Below are positions 18,164 to 26,607 of a stretch of 32,296 bases of DNA, in pieces. Numbering within the stretch: position 1 is the first letter of the stretch; each line of letters opens with the position of its first letter. The notes below the pieces were generated by a model. The model was not told where the DNA came from. It saw only the letters and a list, made by a program, of their open reading frames with translations, and did no database searches. Source of the DNA: Alphaproteobacteria bacterium. Lineage in GTDB: Bacteria; Pseudomonadota; Alphaproteobacteria; SHVR01. Both the position numbers and the translations under genes were made by a program. Location: assembly GCA_009694185.1 (NCBI GenBank), contig SHVR01000032.1, positions 1 through 32,296 of the forward strand, written 5' to 3'.

Positions 18164-18831
18164 GGCGTGTTCCCCGGGGTCCGAGACAAGCCGACCAGCA
18201 GCAATTCGAGATAGGTCCGGTAGAAACGCTCGTCCGACAAGGGATTGGGGTCGGCGGACTCCAGCGAATGCTGATAGATGGAACGCATGGTGAGGGGCGC
18301 GAGGACGACCCGCGCAACGGCCTCGACATCGTGCGGGTGGAACTCGCCCCGGGCGATACCGCGGGCGACGATTTGTTCCACGAGCCGCCGGCCGCGTAGC
18401 ACGACCTCCTCCATATAGAAGCGGGTGATGGCGGGGAAGGTCCCGGCCTCGGCCACCATCAGCTTCAGGATGCCGCCCGCCGGCCCGCTGTTCAGTTGCC
18501 GCCATTCGCGCACCAGGAAATGCAGCATCCCGACGGTCGCGCCGGAAAAACCGGCGAGCATGGCCTCGCCGCCCTCGATGTGGGTCAGGATGGCGGACCG
18601 CACCACTGCTTTGAACAACTCCTCCTTTGTGGCGAAGTAGAGATAAACGGTCCCCTTGGACACGCCCGCGCGGCCCGCCACGTCGTCGAGCCGGGTCTGG
18701 GCGAAGCCGCGCTCGACGAACAGCGTCAGCGCCGCGGCGATGATCTCTCCCGGCCGTGCCTCGCGGCGGCGGCGGACAGGGCTGGTCTCGGTCTTGCCAT
18801 CGACCGGGTCGATCACCGTTGGGGAGTCCAT
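18160..18831 (-). CDS. TetR-family repressor of the efflux operon
   Basis: A 223-residue regulator. The N-terminal DNA-binding domain includes IIAAALTLFVERGF and a helix-turn-helix at about residues 47-67 (LDDVAGRAGVSKGTVYLYF), followed by KEELFKAVV; the C-terminal part is the variable ligand domain. It is the first gene of the operon with the adaptor and RND pump, and a perfect 14-bp palindrome lies 17 nt upstream of its start. The likely logic is autorepression of the whole operon, relieved by a pump substrate. The ATG at 18831 (MDSPTV) is chosen; the frame is open further upstream, but that segment crosses the palindrome and an AT-rich region unlike the family. Confidence 0.9.
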   Translation of the reverse strand: MDSPTVIDPVDGKTETSPVRRRREARPGEIIAAALTLFVERGFAQTRLDDVAGRAGVSKGTVYLYFATKEELFKAVVRSAILTHIEGGEAMLAGFSGATVGMLHFLVREWRQLNSGPAGGILKLMVAEAGTFPAITRFYMEEVVLRGRRLVEQIVARGIARGEFHPHDVEAVARVVLAPLTMRSIYQHSLESADPNPLSDERFYRTYLELLLVGLSRTPGNTP

Positions 18832-18847
18832 CGAACAGTTCTTTATT

Positions 18848-18861
18848 ACTGACCGGTCAGT
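18848..18861. promoter_or_regulatory. TetR operator candidate
   Basis: ACTGACCGGTCAGT is a perfect 14-bp palindrome ending 17 nt before the tetR start codon. TGACCGGTCA-type palindromes are frequent operators of TetR regulators that control efflux pumps. Binding has not been shown; position and symmetry are the evidence. Confidence 0.75.
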
Positions 18862-18993
18862 CATTAACTTAATGTCTTTGCCACCGAACGGCAACCGAAT
18901 TCGCAGCCCCCAGAATTGATCGCCGCGACTCCACGAGTTTTCCTTTACCGCAATGCTCAGCCCCTCGAAAGCCAATAGATGAACCAAATAAGT

Positions 18994-19021
18994 ATATGAT
19001 AAATATATAATATGATAAATA
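18994..19021. repeat. 12-bp AT-rich direct repeat
   Basis: ATATGATAAATA occurs at 18994-19005 and again at 19010-19021, 16 bp apart, inside an island of nearly pure A/T in otherwise GC-rich DNA. It could be an UP-element/promoter zone or a binding site for a nucleoid protein. Confidence 0.6.
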
Positions 19022-19249
19022 ATATCAAAACTCATTGCACGTTAACGCGATGTTCGCTACATGCCCAGATTTGTCACGCGCTAACGCGAGAAGTTCCGCA
19101 TCGCGCCACCGCCATCGCCGTCGCGACCCATCCCTCCGGGCTCGGGCGAAACAGAGATCCCAGGCCATTTCCTTCTGTGATAGTCGGTCCCAGGTAGTGA
19201 TAATATTCGCTGATTTCTGTGCCCAGCGGGTGCCTGGCGAGGGGGTGTG

Positions 19250-20209
19250 ATGTCGTACAAACGGGTCGCGATCATCGGTGGGTCGGGGTTCATCGGACGG
19301 CACTTGGTTCGCCGTCTGGCCGCCGACGACTGCATCGTGCGGGTCTGTGTGCGCGACCCCGAGGCGGCTTTGTTCCTGAAGCCCATGGGCGCGGTCGGCC
19401 AGATCGTGCCCATACAGACCAACCTGCGCGACGACGCCTCGGTGCGCGCCGCCGTGGCGGGCGTCGACGCGGTGGTTAATCTGGTTGGCATTCTGCACGA
19501 GTTTGGCAAGCAGACCTTCGATGCGATCCACGCCGAAGGCGCCGGGCGGGTTGCCGCCGCCGCCGCCGAGGCCGGCGTTGGGCGGCTGGTGCATATGTCG
19601 GCGCTTGGCGCCGATGCCGGTTCGCCCGCCCAGTATGGCCGCTCCAAGGCGGCAGGCGAGGCAGCCGTCAAGGCCGCCTTTCCCGGCGCCACCATTGTCA
19701 GGCCCAGTATCGTGTTCGGACCCGAGGACAATTTCTTCAATCGGTTCGCCGCCATGGCGGTCTTGTCGCCGGCCTTGCCGCTGATCGGCGGCGGCGGTAC
19801 GCGCTTCCAGCCGGTCTATGTGGGTGACGTTGCCGAGGCGGTCCGGCGCGTCCTCGCCGACCCTTCCGCGGCCGGCCGCACCTATGAGCTGGGTGGCCCC
19901 GAGGTCTATAGCTTTCGCGAATTGCTAGCCCTGTTACTCGAGGCGATCGGCCGCCGGCGTATTCTGTTGCCGGTGCCCGCCTGGGCCGCGGCGATTCCGG
20001 CTTCGGTCCTGGAACGCTTGCCGGTGCCGCCCCTGACGCGCGACCAGATCAGGCTGCTCGAACGCGATAACGTCCCGACCGGAACGGCGCCTGGCCTTGC
20101 CGACCTCGCGATTCCGCCGACCGCCGTCATGGCCGTCTTGCCAACCTATCTCGACCGGTTTCGCGTGCGCGGGCGGTTCGCGGGCCGGCAACGGGACGGA
20201 GCGGCCTGA
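19250..20209 (+). CDS. NDUFA9-like NAD(P)-binding protein
   Basis: A 319-residue atypical short-chain dehydrogenase resembling the complex I NDUFA9 accessory subunit. RVAIIGGSGFIGRHLVRRL at the N-terminus is the Rossmann nucleotide-binding motif; VVNLVGILHE and the VHMSALGAD strand follow, then QYGRSKAAGE supplies the Tyr-x-x-x-Lys-like pair. FQPVYVGDVAEAV and YELGGPEVYSFRELL are typical of the NDUFA9/YbjT branch. In alphaproteobacteria such proteins have been linked to complex I, but no nuo genes are present, so that role is inference. GTG (19247) and ATG (19250) are adjacent; ATG with the purine-rich GAGGGGG upstream is preferred. It heads a gene run extending to tgt. Confidence 0.88.
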   Translation: MSYKRVAIIGGSGFIGRHLVRRLAADDCIVRVCVRDPEAALFLKPMGAVGQIVPIQTNLRDDASVRAAVAGVDAVVNLVGILHEFGKQTFDAIHAEGAGRVAAAAAEAGVGRLVHMSALGADAGSPAQYGRSKAAGEAAVKAAFPGATIVRPSIVFGPEDNFFNRFAAMAVLSPALPLIGGGGTRFQPVYVGDVAEAVRRVLADPSAAGRTYELGGPEVYSFRELLALLLEAIGRRRILLPVPAWAAAIPASVLERLPVPPLTRDQIRLLERDNVPTGTAPGLADLAIPPTAVMAVLPTYLDRFRVRGRFAGRQRDGAA

Positions 20210-20241
20210 AGGCGGATTGTCGGAGGCTGGCTCGAGCGCTC

Positions 20242-20910
20242 ATGCGTACCTTGCATCATTTCTGGCTATCGCCGTTTTGCCGCAAGATTCGCATTGCGCT
20301 TCGTGAAAAGAATCTCGATTTCCAATTGCAGCTGGAGCAGGTCTGGCAGCCATCGGCGGACTTCCTGCGCCTCAATCCGGCGGCGACCGTGCCCGTCCTG
20401 GTCGACGAAAATGGCACGGTGGTCGCCGATTCCTATGCCATCGCGGAGTATATCGAGGAGAGTTACGCGACACCGCCGCTGTTTGGCGGGGATCCCCAGC
20501 AACGCGCCGAGACCCGCCGCCTGGTCGCCTGGTTCGATACCAAGTTCCACCGCGAAGTGGGTGAGCCGTTGGTCCGCGAGAAGGCGATCAAGCGTTTCCT
20601 GCGCCAGGGCGAACCGAATTCCGCCCCGATTCGGGCCGGCCAGCAGAACATCCATTACCATCTCGACTATATCGCCTGGCTCGCCGACCGGCGGACTTGG
20701 CTCGCGGGCGATGATTTCTCGTTCGCCGACATTGCCGCGGGCGCCCATCTCTCGGTCGTGGATTATCTGGGCGACGTGCCCTGGGACCAGCATGAGGGTG
20801 CCCGGTTCTGGTACCAGCGCATCAAATCGCGCCCCAGCATGCGTCCTTTGCTGGCGGACCATATCCCGGGACTGCCACCGCCGGCCCACTATGCCGACCT
20901 CGATTTCTGA
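20242..20910 (+). CDS. Glutathione S-transferase family protein
   Basis: A 222-residue cytosolic GST-type protein. The N-terminal thioredoxin-like domain begins LHHFWLSPFCRKIRIAL, with the Ser-Pro-Phe-Cys segment in the catalytic position; NPAATVPVLVDENG carries the cis-proline, and ADSYAIAEYIEE is the glutathione gamma-glutamyl site. The C-terminal helical domain contains WLAGDDFSFADIAAGAHLSV, with the N-capping/hydrophobic-staple region of GSTs. The substrate is unknown. The ATG at 20242 follows the NDUFA9-like stop by 32 nt, and the epimerase gene begins 6 nt after its own stop, so it is probably in the same transcript. Confidence 0.9.
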   Translation: MRTLHHFWLSPFCRKIRIALREKNLDFQLQLEQVWQPSADFLRLNPAATVPVLVDENGTVVADSYAIAEYIEESYATPPLFGGDPQQRAETRRLVAWFDTKFHREVGEPLVREKAIKRFLRQGEPNSAPIRAGQQNIHYHLDYIAWLADRRTWLAGDDFSFADIAAGAHLSVVDYLGDVPWDQHEGARFWYQRIKSRPSMRPLLADHIPGLPPPAHYADLDF

Positions 20911-20916
20911 GCCGCC

Positions 20917-21771
20917 ATGCGCCTGTTCTGCTTTGGATTGGGTTACACGGGTCGGGCACTTTCCGATGCCCTCGCCGCCGAGGGTTGGCAGGTCACCGGC
21001 ACGACCCGAAAGGGTGGCCCCGCGAGCTTGGCCTTCGCGCGTGATGGCCCGCTCACCGATCCTAGGGCGGCGCTCGGCGGCGCCAGCCATATATTGAGCG
21101 GCGTGCCGCCCGACGCGGCCGGATGCCCGGTCCTCGACGCCCATGGTCCCGACCTGGCGCGCCAGGGTGGCGTTGCCTGGATCGGCTATCTCTCCACCAC
21201 CGGCGTCTATGGCGACCGGGGCGGCGACTGGGTTGATGAGGCGACCGAGCCCCGGCCATCGGGCGAGCGCCAGCGGCAGAGGCGGGCGGCGGAAGCTGGG
21301 TGGCTCGGGCTCTGGCGGCAATATGGGCTGCCGGTGCATGTGTTCCGCCTGGCCGGCATCTACGGTCCCGGCCGCTCGGCGCTCGATGCCGTGCGGGCCG
21401 GCGAGGCCAGGCGGATCGTCAAGCCGGGCCAGGTTTTTTCGCGCATCCATGTCGCCGACATCGTGGCCGTGCTGATGGCCTCGATGGCGAGGCCCGATCC
21501 CGGGGCCATCTATAATGTGGCCGACGACGAGCCCGCCGCCGCCCAGACCGTCGTCGAGCATGCCTGCCGGCTGCTTGGCGTGGAGCCGCCGCCGGTGGAG
21601 GCGTTGGAGACCGCGGCGCTTTCGCCCATGGCGCGGAGCTTCTATGCCGACAACCGGCGGGTACGGAACGACCGCATCAAGCGTGAACTTGGCGTGCATC
21701 TCGCTTATCCCACCTACCGCGAGGGGTTGGCGGCAATCCTGACCGGCGCCCCGATGGGGACCGCCCAGTGA
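20917..21771 (+). CDS. YeeZ-like NAD-dependent epimerase/dehydratase family protein
   Basis: A 284-residue extended-SDR relative. [14 protein letters not shown] is a Rossmann motif of the GxGxxG variant, [12 protein letters not shown] supplies the Ser/Thr and Tyr region, and [11 protein letters not shown] and [13 protein letters not shown] match the YeeZ/YbjT-like branch. The usual Tyr-x-x-x-Lys lysine is not apparent after VYGD, so catalysis may be altered or absent, as in other YeeZ proteins. Function is unknown. The stop TGA overlaps the GTG start of the following CorA remnant (GTGA, 21768-21771). Confidence 0.82.
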   Translation: MRLFCFGLGYTGRALSDALAAEGWQVTGTTRKGGPASLAFARDGPLTDPRAALGGASHILSGVPPDAAGCPVLDAHGPDLARQGGVAWIGYLSTTGVYGDRGGDWVDEATEPRPSGERQRQRRAAEAGWLGLWRQYGLPVHVFRLAGIYGPGRSALDAVRAGEARRIVKPGQVFSRIHVADIVAVLMASMARPDPGAIYNVADDEPAAAQTVVEHACRLLGVEPPPVEALETAALSPMARSFYADNRRVRNDRIKRELGVHLAYPTYREGLAAILTGAPMGTAQ

Positions 21772-22277
21772 TCCACGCCTATGTGCAATCGAATGGCCGT
21801 TGCCGGCATATCGATATCGGCTCCGGCGACACATTGCCGGCCGACCCGCTCTGGCTCGACTCGCTCGATCCGAGTGATGCGGAACGAGCCATGGTTGAGA
21901 GCGCCCTGGCCGTTAGGCTGCCGTCCTATGCGGAGATGCGGGAGATCGAGCAATCGAGCCGCTTCTATGTCGAGGACGGGGCGCGCTACATGACCGCCAA
22001 TATCCTGGCCAAGGCGGACACGCCGCTGCCGGGCACCTTTCCCATCAGCTTCATCTTGGCGCGGCGCGCGCTGATTACGCTTAGGCAGGCGGATCCGAAG
22101 CCGTTTCGCGCATATGCCGTGTTCCTGCCGCCGACCCTGGTGGCCAGTATCTACGGTATGAATTTCGAGATCATGCCGGAACTCAAATGGGTCATGGGCT
22201 ATCCCTGGGCGCTGCTGCTCATGTTTCTCTCGGCCGTCTTGCCGATCGTCTATTTCCGGCGCAAAGGGTGGTTCTGA
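21768..22277 (+). pseudogene. CorA-type Mg2+ transporter with in-frame internal deletion
   Basis: An uninterrupted 169-codon frame holding only the two ends of a CorA protein. Residues 1 to about 114 match the start of the cytoplasmic domain ([13 protein letters not shown], then [14 protein letters not shown]). At about residue 115 the sequence jumps to the end of the first membrane helix, [15 protein letters not shown], with the signature GMN, followed by the second helix ([19 protein letters not shown]) and the basic tail. Normal CorA is about 310-330 residues, so roughly 150 residues, including the long stalk helix, are missing; the join lies near 22108-22121. A pore is unlikely to form. 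The GTG start overlaps the preceding stop and uppP follows 5 nt later, so it may be kept for operon spacing or translation. A shortened functional protein is the alternative. Confidence 0.8.
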
Positions 22278-22282
22278 GGCCC

Positions 22283-23086
22283 ATGTCCATCGAGTTGCTC
22301 CTGCAAGCGATCTTCCTCGGCATTGTCGAGGGGTTGACCGAATTCATTCCCGTCTCGTCGACCGGCCACTTGATCCTGTTCGTCGATCTGTTGGATTTCC
22401 AAGGACCGCCGGGGCGGGTCTTCGAGATTGCCATTCAGCTCGGCGCGATCCTGGCGGTCGTCCTGCTCTACTTCCAGCGCCTCTGGAAGGTCGCGCTGGC
22501 GTTGCCGACGGAGCCGGTGGCGCGGCTCTTTGTCTTCAACCTGTTCGTGGCCTTTCTGCCGGCGGCGCTCGTCGGCGTCATGGCCCATGGTTTCATCAAG
22601 AGCGTCCTCTTTTCGCCCTATGTGGTCTGCACCACCCTGATCTTGGGCGGCATCGTCATTCTGCTGGTGGAGCGCTTGCTGCCCGAGCCCCGGGTGCGGG
22701 AAGTGCTGGCCGTCTCACCCTGGCTCGCCCTGAAGATCGGGGCTATCCAGTGTCTCGCCATGGTGCCGGGCGTGTCGCGCGCCGGCGCCACGATCATCGG
22801 CGCCATGGCGCTCGGCGTGGAGCGGCGGGCGGCCACCGAATTTTCGTTCTTTCTGGCCATGCCAACCATGCTCGGAGCCGTCGTCTACGATGTTTACAAG
22901 AACTGGCGCCAGCTCGACTTCGACAATGGGCTGGTGATCGCCATCGGATTCCTGTTTGCCTTCCTGGCCGGTGGCCTGGTGGTGCGCTCGCTGGTGCGGT
23001 TCGTCGGTCGGCACGGGTTTCAGCCTTTCGGCTGGTACCGCATTGTCGTCGGATCGGTCATGCTCGCGCTGCTGCTCGTGAAGTGA
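22283..23086 (+). CDS. uppP: Undecaprenyl-diphosphate phosphatase
   Basis: A 267-residue integral membrane enzyme (BacA/UppP) that removes a phosphate from undecaprenyl diphosphate, recycling the lipid carrier for peptidoglycan and O-antigen synthesis; loss causes bacitracin sensitivity. [15 protein letters not shown] at residues 16-30 and [12 protein letters not shown] near residue 160 are the two catalytic motifs, with several hydrophobic helices around them. Length is normal. The ATG at 22283 lies 5 nt after the CorA remnant; an open extension upstream overlaps it and is ignored. The stop overlaps the queA start by one base (TGATG). Confidence 0.95.
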   Translation: MSIELLLQAIFLGIVEGLTEFIPVSSTGHLILFVDLLDFQGPPGRVFEIAIQLGAILAVVLLYFQRLWKVALALPTEPVARLFVFNLFVAFLPAALVGVMAHGFIKSVLFSPYVVCTTLILGGIVILLVERLLPEPRVREVLAVSPWLALKIGAIQCLAMVPGVSRAGATIIGAMALGVERRAATEFSFFLAMPTMLGAVVYDVYKNWRQLDFDNGLVIAIGFLFAFLAGGLVVRSLVRFVGRHGFQPFGWYRIVVGSVMLALLLVK

Positions 23087-24120
23087 TGCGGCTCGCCGAT
23101 TTCGATTTCGATTTGCCGGCCGACCGCATCGCCGATCGACCCACGGTGCCGCGCGACATGGCCCGCCTTCTCGACCTCCGGGAGGGTGCCAGCGATTGTT
23201 TCGTCCGCGACCTGCCGGCACTCCTGGCGCCGGGCGATGTCCTGGTCTTGAACGACACCAGGGTCATCCCGGCGCGCCTCGCCGGCCGGCGGGGCGAGCT
23301 CGCTGTCGCGGTGACGTTGCACCGCCAGGTGGGTCCGGCCCGCTGGCGCGCCTTTGCGCGGCCGGCAAAGCGACTCCGGCCCGGCGACCGCATCGACTTT
23401 GGCCATGATTTCACCGCCACTCTGGTCGACCGCGACAGCGTGGAGGGCCTGCTGCTGCAATTCGATCGCGCCGACGCCGAGCTATTCCGGGCGCTCGACC
23501 GCCATGGGGCGATGCCCTTGCCGCCTTATATCAAGCGTGCGGTGGACGATCGCGACCGCGCGGACTATCAGACGGTCTATGCGAGTGCGCCGGGGGCCGT
23601 GGCGGCGCCGACCGCGGGCTTGCACTTCACGCCCGAGCTGCTTGCGGCGCTCGCTGCCGGCGGCATTGCCTGGACGACGGTCACGCTGCATGTGGGCGCC
23701 GGCACCTTCCTGCCGGTGCGAAACGACGACCCCCGCGAACACCATCTTCTGGCGGAATGGGGATCGGTCAGCCGGGCGACGGCGGACCGGGTGAATGGTG
23801 CCCGGGCCCGGGGCGGGCGCGTCGTCGCGGTGGGCACCACCAGCACGCGCTTGTTGGAATCGGCAGCGGCGGCCGATGGCCGGGTCCAACCCTTCTCGGG
23901 CGAGACCGATCTCTTCATCCTGCCTGGCTATCGCTTTCACGCGATCGACCTGTTGCTCACCAACTTTCACCTGCCGCGTTCGAGCCTGTTCATGCTGGTG
24001 GCGGCATTTGCCGGCCTCGATCGCATGCGCTGGGCCTATGGCGAAGCGATCCGACGCGGCTACCGCTTCTATTCCTATGGCGATTGCTGCCTTCTCGAGC
24101 GAGTCGAGGCCGGCCAGTGA
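23086..24120 (+). CDS. queA: S-adenosylmethionine:tRNA ribosyltransferase-isomerase
   Basis: A 344-residue enzyme that transfers and isomerises the ribosyl group of S-adenosylmethionine onto preQ1 in tRNA, forming epoxyqueuosine. Diagnostic stretches are [16 protein letters not shown] at the N-terminus, [20 protein letters not shown], then [21 protein letters not shown] and a C-terminal [21 protein letters not shown]. Length is typical. The ATG at 23086 shares a base with the uppP stop, and its own stop overlaps the tgt start (GTGA). queA with tgt is a standard queuosine gene pair. Confidence 0.96.
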   Translation: MRLADFDFDLPADRIADRPTVPRDMARLLDLREGASDCFVRDLPALLAPGDVLVLNDTRVIPARLAGRRGELAVAVTLHRQVGPARWRAFARPAKRLRPGDRIDFGHDFTATLVDRDSVEGLLLQFDRADAELFRALDRHGAMPLPPYIKRAVDDRDRADYQTVYASAPGAVAAPTAGLHFTPELLAALAAGGIAWTTVTLHVGAGTFLPVRNDDPREHHLLAEWGSVSRATADRVNGARARGGRVVAVGTTSTRLLESAAAADGRVQPFSGETDLFILPGYRFHAIDLLLTNFHLPRSSLFMLVAAFAGLDRMRWAYGEAIRRGYRFYSYGDCCLLERVEAGQ

Positions 24121-25238
24121 CGGGCTTCGAACTGCTGGCAACCGATGGCGCCGCCCGGTATGGGCGGCTGCGGACCGCGCATGGCGGCGTCGAGACGCCG
24201 GCCTTCATGCCGGTCGCCACTGCCGGGACGGTCAAGGCGATGATGCCGGAGGCGGTGGTGGCGGCGGGCGCCCAGATGATATTGGCCAACACTTATCACC
24301 TGATGCTGCGGCCGGGAGCCGAGCGCGTCCGGCGCCAGGGCGGCCTGCACCGCTTCATGGGGTGGTCGCGGCCGATCTTGACCGATTCGGGTGGTTTCCA
24401 GGTCATGTCGCTGAAGGCATTGCGCGACATCGACGATGATGGCGTGACCTTCCGCTCGCATATCGATGGCAGCCGGCACCGGCTGACACCCGAACGCAGC
24501 ATCGAGATCCAGCGCGATTTGGGGGCTGACATAAGTATGGTACTCGACGAGTGCATCGCCTGGCCATGCAGCGTGGACGCGGCGGCGGCCGCCATGCGCC
24601 GTTCCACGGCATGGGCCGAGCGCTCGAAGGCGGCGTTTGAACACCGGGCTGGGCATGGCCTCTTCGCCATCGTGCAGGGGAGCGTGTTCGCCGATCTCCG
24701 CCAGGAGTCGGCCGCCGCGCTTGCCGATATCGGGTTCGATGGTTATGCCATCGGCGGCCTGGCGGTCGGCGAGGGTCAGGCCCGCATGTTCGCTGTTCTC
24801 GAAGCGACCGTGCCCGGTCTGCCGACCGACCGGCCCCGTTATCTCATGGGGGTTGGCAAGCCCGCCGACCTGGTGGGTGCCGTGCTGCGTGGCGTTGACA
24901 TGTTCGATTGCGTGATCCCGACGCGCTCCGGCCGCACGGCGCAGGCGTTCACGCGCCATGGCGCGCTCAACCTGCGCAATGCCCGCCACGCCGAGGACGG
25001 GCGGCCCCTCGACGGGCGCTGCCTGTGCCCGGCCTGCCGAACCTATAGCCGCGCTTATTTGCACCATTTGGCGAAGGCGGGGGAAATTCTCGGCGCCATG
25101 CTGCTGACAGCGCACAATGTCACTTATTATCAAGATCTGATGGCCGACCTTCGCGATGCCATCCAGACCGGCACACTCGGGGCGTTCGCCACCCAGTTCG
25201 CCGCCCGGGAAATGCGGGGCGATCTGGCGCCTCTCTAA
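24117..25238 (+). CDS. tgt: tRNA-guanine transglycosylase
   Basis: A 373-residue enzyme that swaps guanine 34 of GUN-anticodon tRNAs for preQ1. Asp90 in TDSGGFQ is the substrate-recognition/base residue, Asp264 in MFDCVIPTR is the nucleophile, and the zinc ligands Cys302, Cys304, Cys307 and His333 are present (CLCPAC and the TAHN histidine). These numbers coincide with those I recall for the E. coli enzyme. The GTG at 24117 overlaps the queA stop by four bases, so the two are translationally coupled. It ends the plus-strand gene run that begins at 19250. Confidence 0.96.
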   Translation: MTGFELLATDGAARYGRLRTAHGGVETPAFMPVATAGTVKAMMPEAVVAAGAQMILANTYHLMLRPGAERVRRQGGLHRFMGWSRPILTDSGGFQVMSLKALRDIDDDGVTFRSHIDGSRHRLTPERSIEIQRDLGADISMVLDECIAWPCSVDAAAAAMRRSTAWAERSKAAFEHRAGHGLFAIVQGSVFADLRQESAAALADIGFDGYAIGGLAVGEGQARMFAVLEATVPGLPTDRPRYLMGVGKPADLVGAVLRGVDMFDCVIPTRSGRTAQAFTRHGALNLRNARHAEDGRPLDGRCLCPACRTYSRAYLHHLAKAGEILGAMLLTAHNVTYYQDLMADLRDAIQTGTLGAFATQFAAREMRGDLAPL

Positions 25239-25456
25239 CCTATTTGCCACGGTTTTTAGGTTCTAACCCCGCCGAGTACAACCACCTTGTGTGGACGATT
25301 GACGAGAAATCTGTTATCTAGAGCGTAATCATATAAGCCTAGCAGGCAAATCCAACCTCGACATTGGGGACCGAGTTCTGTAGTGAGATAGAAATAAGTT
25401 GGGTGCGCGAAGTTGTTGTACCGGGCATACTGTGGAATTTTCCCTGGAGTGATGTC
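25239..25456. promoter_or_regulatory. Intergenic region after tgt, AT-richer
   Basis: A 218-nt gap. A weak stem AACCTA (25237-25242) / TAGGTT (25257-25262) has a T5 run in its loop rather than behind it, so termination there is doubtful. The rest is AT-rich compared with its surroundings and probably contains the response-regulator promoter. GGAG at 25446-25449 is a good ribosome site for the GTG at 25457. Confidence 0.4.
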
Positions 25457-25864
25457 GTGGCAAATATTATACTGGTTGAAGACACGTCCGACCTCCGCGT
25501 TCTGCTGCGCTTCGTGCTCGAGCGCCTGGGCCATAAAGTGGTCGAAGCCGGTGATGCCCGGCGGGCCGCCGAGTACTTGGAGCGGCAGCGATTCGACCTG
25601 CTGATTACCGATATCGTGCTGCCGGAAGAGGACGGGCTCACCTTGGTTCGCGCCGCGAAGGCGCAGACGCCTTGTCCGCGCGTGATTGCCATGTCCGGCG
25701 CCGGCGCCCAGTTCCCGGCCGGCATATCCCTCAAAATCTCCGAGGCCCTCGGGGCCGACGCCATCCTCTACAAGCCGTTTCACAATGACGAGTTTGTCGA
25801 GATGGTGAAAACCGTGCTGGGACCGGCCGAGCCCGATCGACCGCGCGCCACCATACAGCCATAG
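25457..25864 (+). CDS. Single-domain response regulator (receiver only)
   Basis: A 135-residue CheY-like receiver. NIILVEDTSDLR gives acidic Glu8/Asp9, LLITDIVLPEEDG gives phospho-acceptor Asp52, VIAMSGAG gives Ser80 and ILYKPF gives Lys106, so the phosphorylation site is complete. A short insertion (AQFPAGISLKISEAL) lies between the Ser and Lys strands. There is no output domain, and no histidine kinase is in the window, so it is an orphan acting by protein contact or in a phosphorelay. The GTG at 25457 is chosen because GGAG lies 7 nt upstream and similarity starts there; the frame extends back to 25364. Its stop is 25 nt from the convergent MarR gene. Confidence 0.88.
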   Translation: MANIILVEDTSDLRVLLRFVLERLGHKVVEAGDARRAAEYLERQRFDLLITDIVLPEEDGLTLVRAAKAQTPCPRVIAMSGAGAQFPAGISLKISEALGADAILYKPFHNDEFVEMVKTVLGPAEPDRPRATIQP

Positions 25865-25889
25865 TCGGCGCCGGTAAGGCGGGTGAGCG

Positions 25890-26369
25890 CTAGCGGTGGA
25901 AGAGGTGGCGGATGATGTTCTCGAGGCAAGCGGTGAACACTTGTTGCTGCTCGAGCGCTAGCTGGGTGATCGCGTCGACAAGCGCGCCGATCGGATCTTG
26001 ATGCAGCAGCGCGTCTCCCGCCGGGGTCACTTCAAGTAGACGGCTGCGCCGGTCACCCGGCATCGGCAGGCGCCGCAGGAGGCCTTTTCGCTCCAGCGCC
26101 GTGATGGTCTGTGTCGCCGTGCCCTTGGTGGTCGCGTGGAAGCGGGCAAATGCGCTCGCGGTGCGGGCTTGGCGGTTTGCCCCGCTGAAATAACGCAGCG
26201 CCGACCATTGCGCGGGATTGAGGCCGCTCTTGAAGCTCGATGAATAGATCAGCCGGCCGACCTGCTCGACAAGTTCGGCGGCGGCGGTGGCGTGCCGCTG
26301 GTCCTTGTTCATTGGTGCGAGGCCCCTCATTGGGTGCGCCGAGTGACTGTCGCCGATGCTTTCGTTCAT
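25890..26369 (-). CDS. MarR-family transcriptional regulator
   Basis: A regulator of up to 159 residues with a winged helix-turn-helix: LNPAQWSALRYFSGA, then ATTKGTATQTITALERKGLLRR as the recognition region, and PGDRRSRLLEVTPAG as the wing. The flanking helices (AAELVEQVGRLIYSS and the C-terminal ALEQQQVFTACLENII) would form the dimer interface. Starts at 26369, 26330 and 26312 are all in frame and none has a clear ribosome site; the longest is given. It diverges from the SDR remnant and D-threonine aldolase-like gene, which it may once have controlled; that is inference from position. Confidence 0.85.
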   Translation of the reverse strand: MNESIGDSHSAHPMRGLAPMNKDQRHATAAAELVEQVGRLIYSSSFKSGLNPAQWSALRYFSGANRQARTASAFARFHATTKGTATQTITALERKGLLRRLPMPGDRRSRLLEVTPAGDALLHQDPIGALVDAITQLALEQQQVFTACLENIIRHLFHR

Positions 26370-26607
26370 GATGACCGACCAATTAATAGTCAGGATTTCC
26401 GATCAACTTCGATCCAAAATTGTCTATTGCGACTCAAAATACATGACGTGTCGTATTTCGGCAATAATCATATGGCCGGGTCCGCACGATATTGGTTGTT
26501 TGCCACGAATACGTTGTTTGGACGAATAATTTTCCAATCCGGTGCGGGCCAGGCCGGCTGTCGCCGGTGATCGAGGCGGGGCGGGGATGGTCGGGGCGAA
26601 TGGCCGC
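26370..26607. promoter_or_regulatory. Divergent promoter region with operator candidates
   Basis: An AT-richer spacer between the MarR gene and the SDR remnant. Two candidate regulator sites are seen: the imperfect palindrome GACCAATTAATAGTC at 26377-26391, just upstream of the longest MarR start, and AAATAC-N10-GTATTT at 26437-26458. Such sites suit MarR autoregulation, but this is positional inference only. Confidence 0.4.

Larger units (their letters stand above)
18832..19249. promoter_or_regulatory. Divergent intergenic region with AT-rich island
   Basis: A 418-nt gap between the TetR gene (minus) and the NDUFA9-like gene (plus). It holds the TetR operator candidate, an AT-rich island around 18976-19030 with a direct repeat, and two copies of TAACGCGA (near 19044 and 19083). 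The right part (about 19120-19200) resembles dispersed intergenic repeats of alphaproteobacteria only vaguely. No credible gene is seen. Confidence 0.5.

Noticed and set aside
19120-19240. Dispersed intergenic repeat element
   Set aside because: Only a vague resemblance to repeats seen in related genomes; no internal symmetry or second copy in the window.
20266-21834. 522-codon minus-strand open frame
   Set aside because: Covers the GST and epimerase genes in reverse; no domain recognised and His/Arg/Gly-rich composition.
25237-25262. Intrinsic terminator after tgt
   Set aside because: The stem is only 6 bp and the T-run is in the loop, not after the stem.
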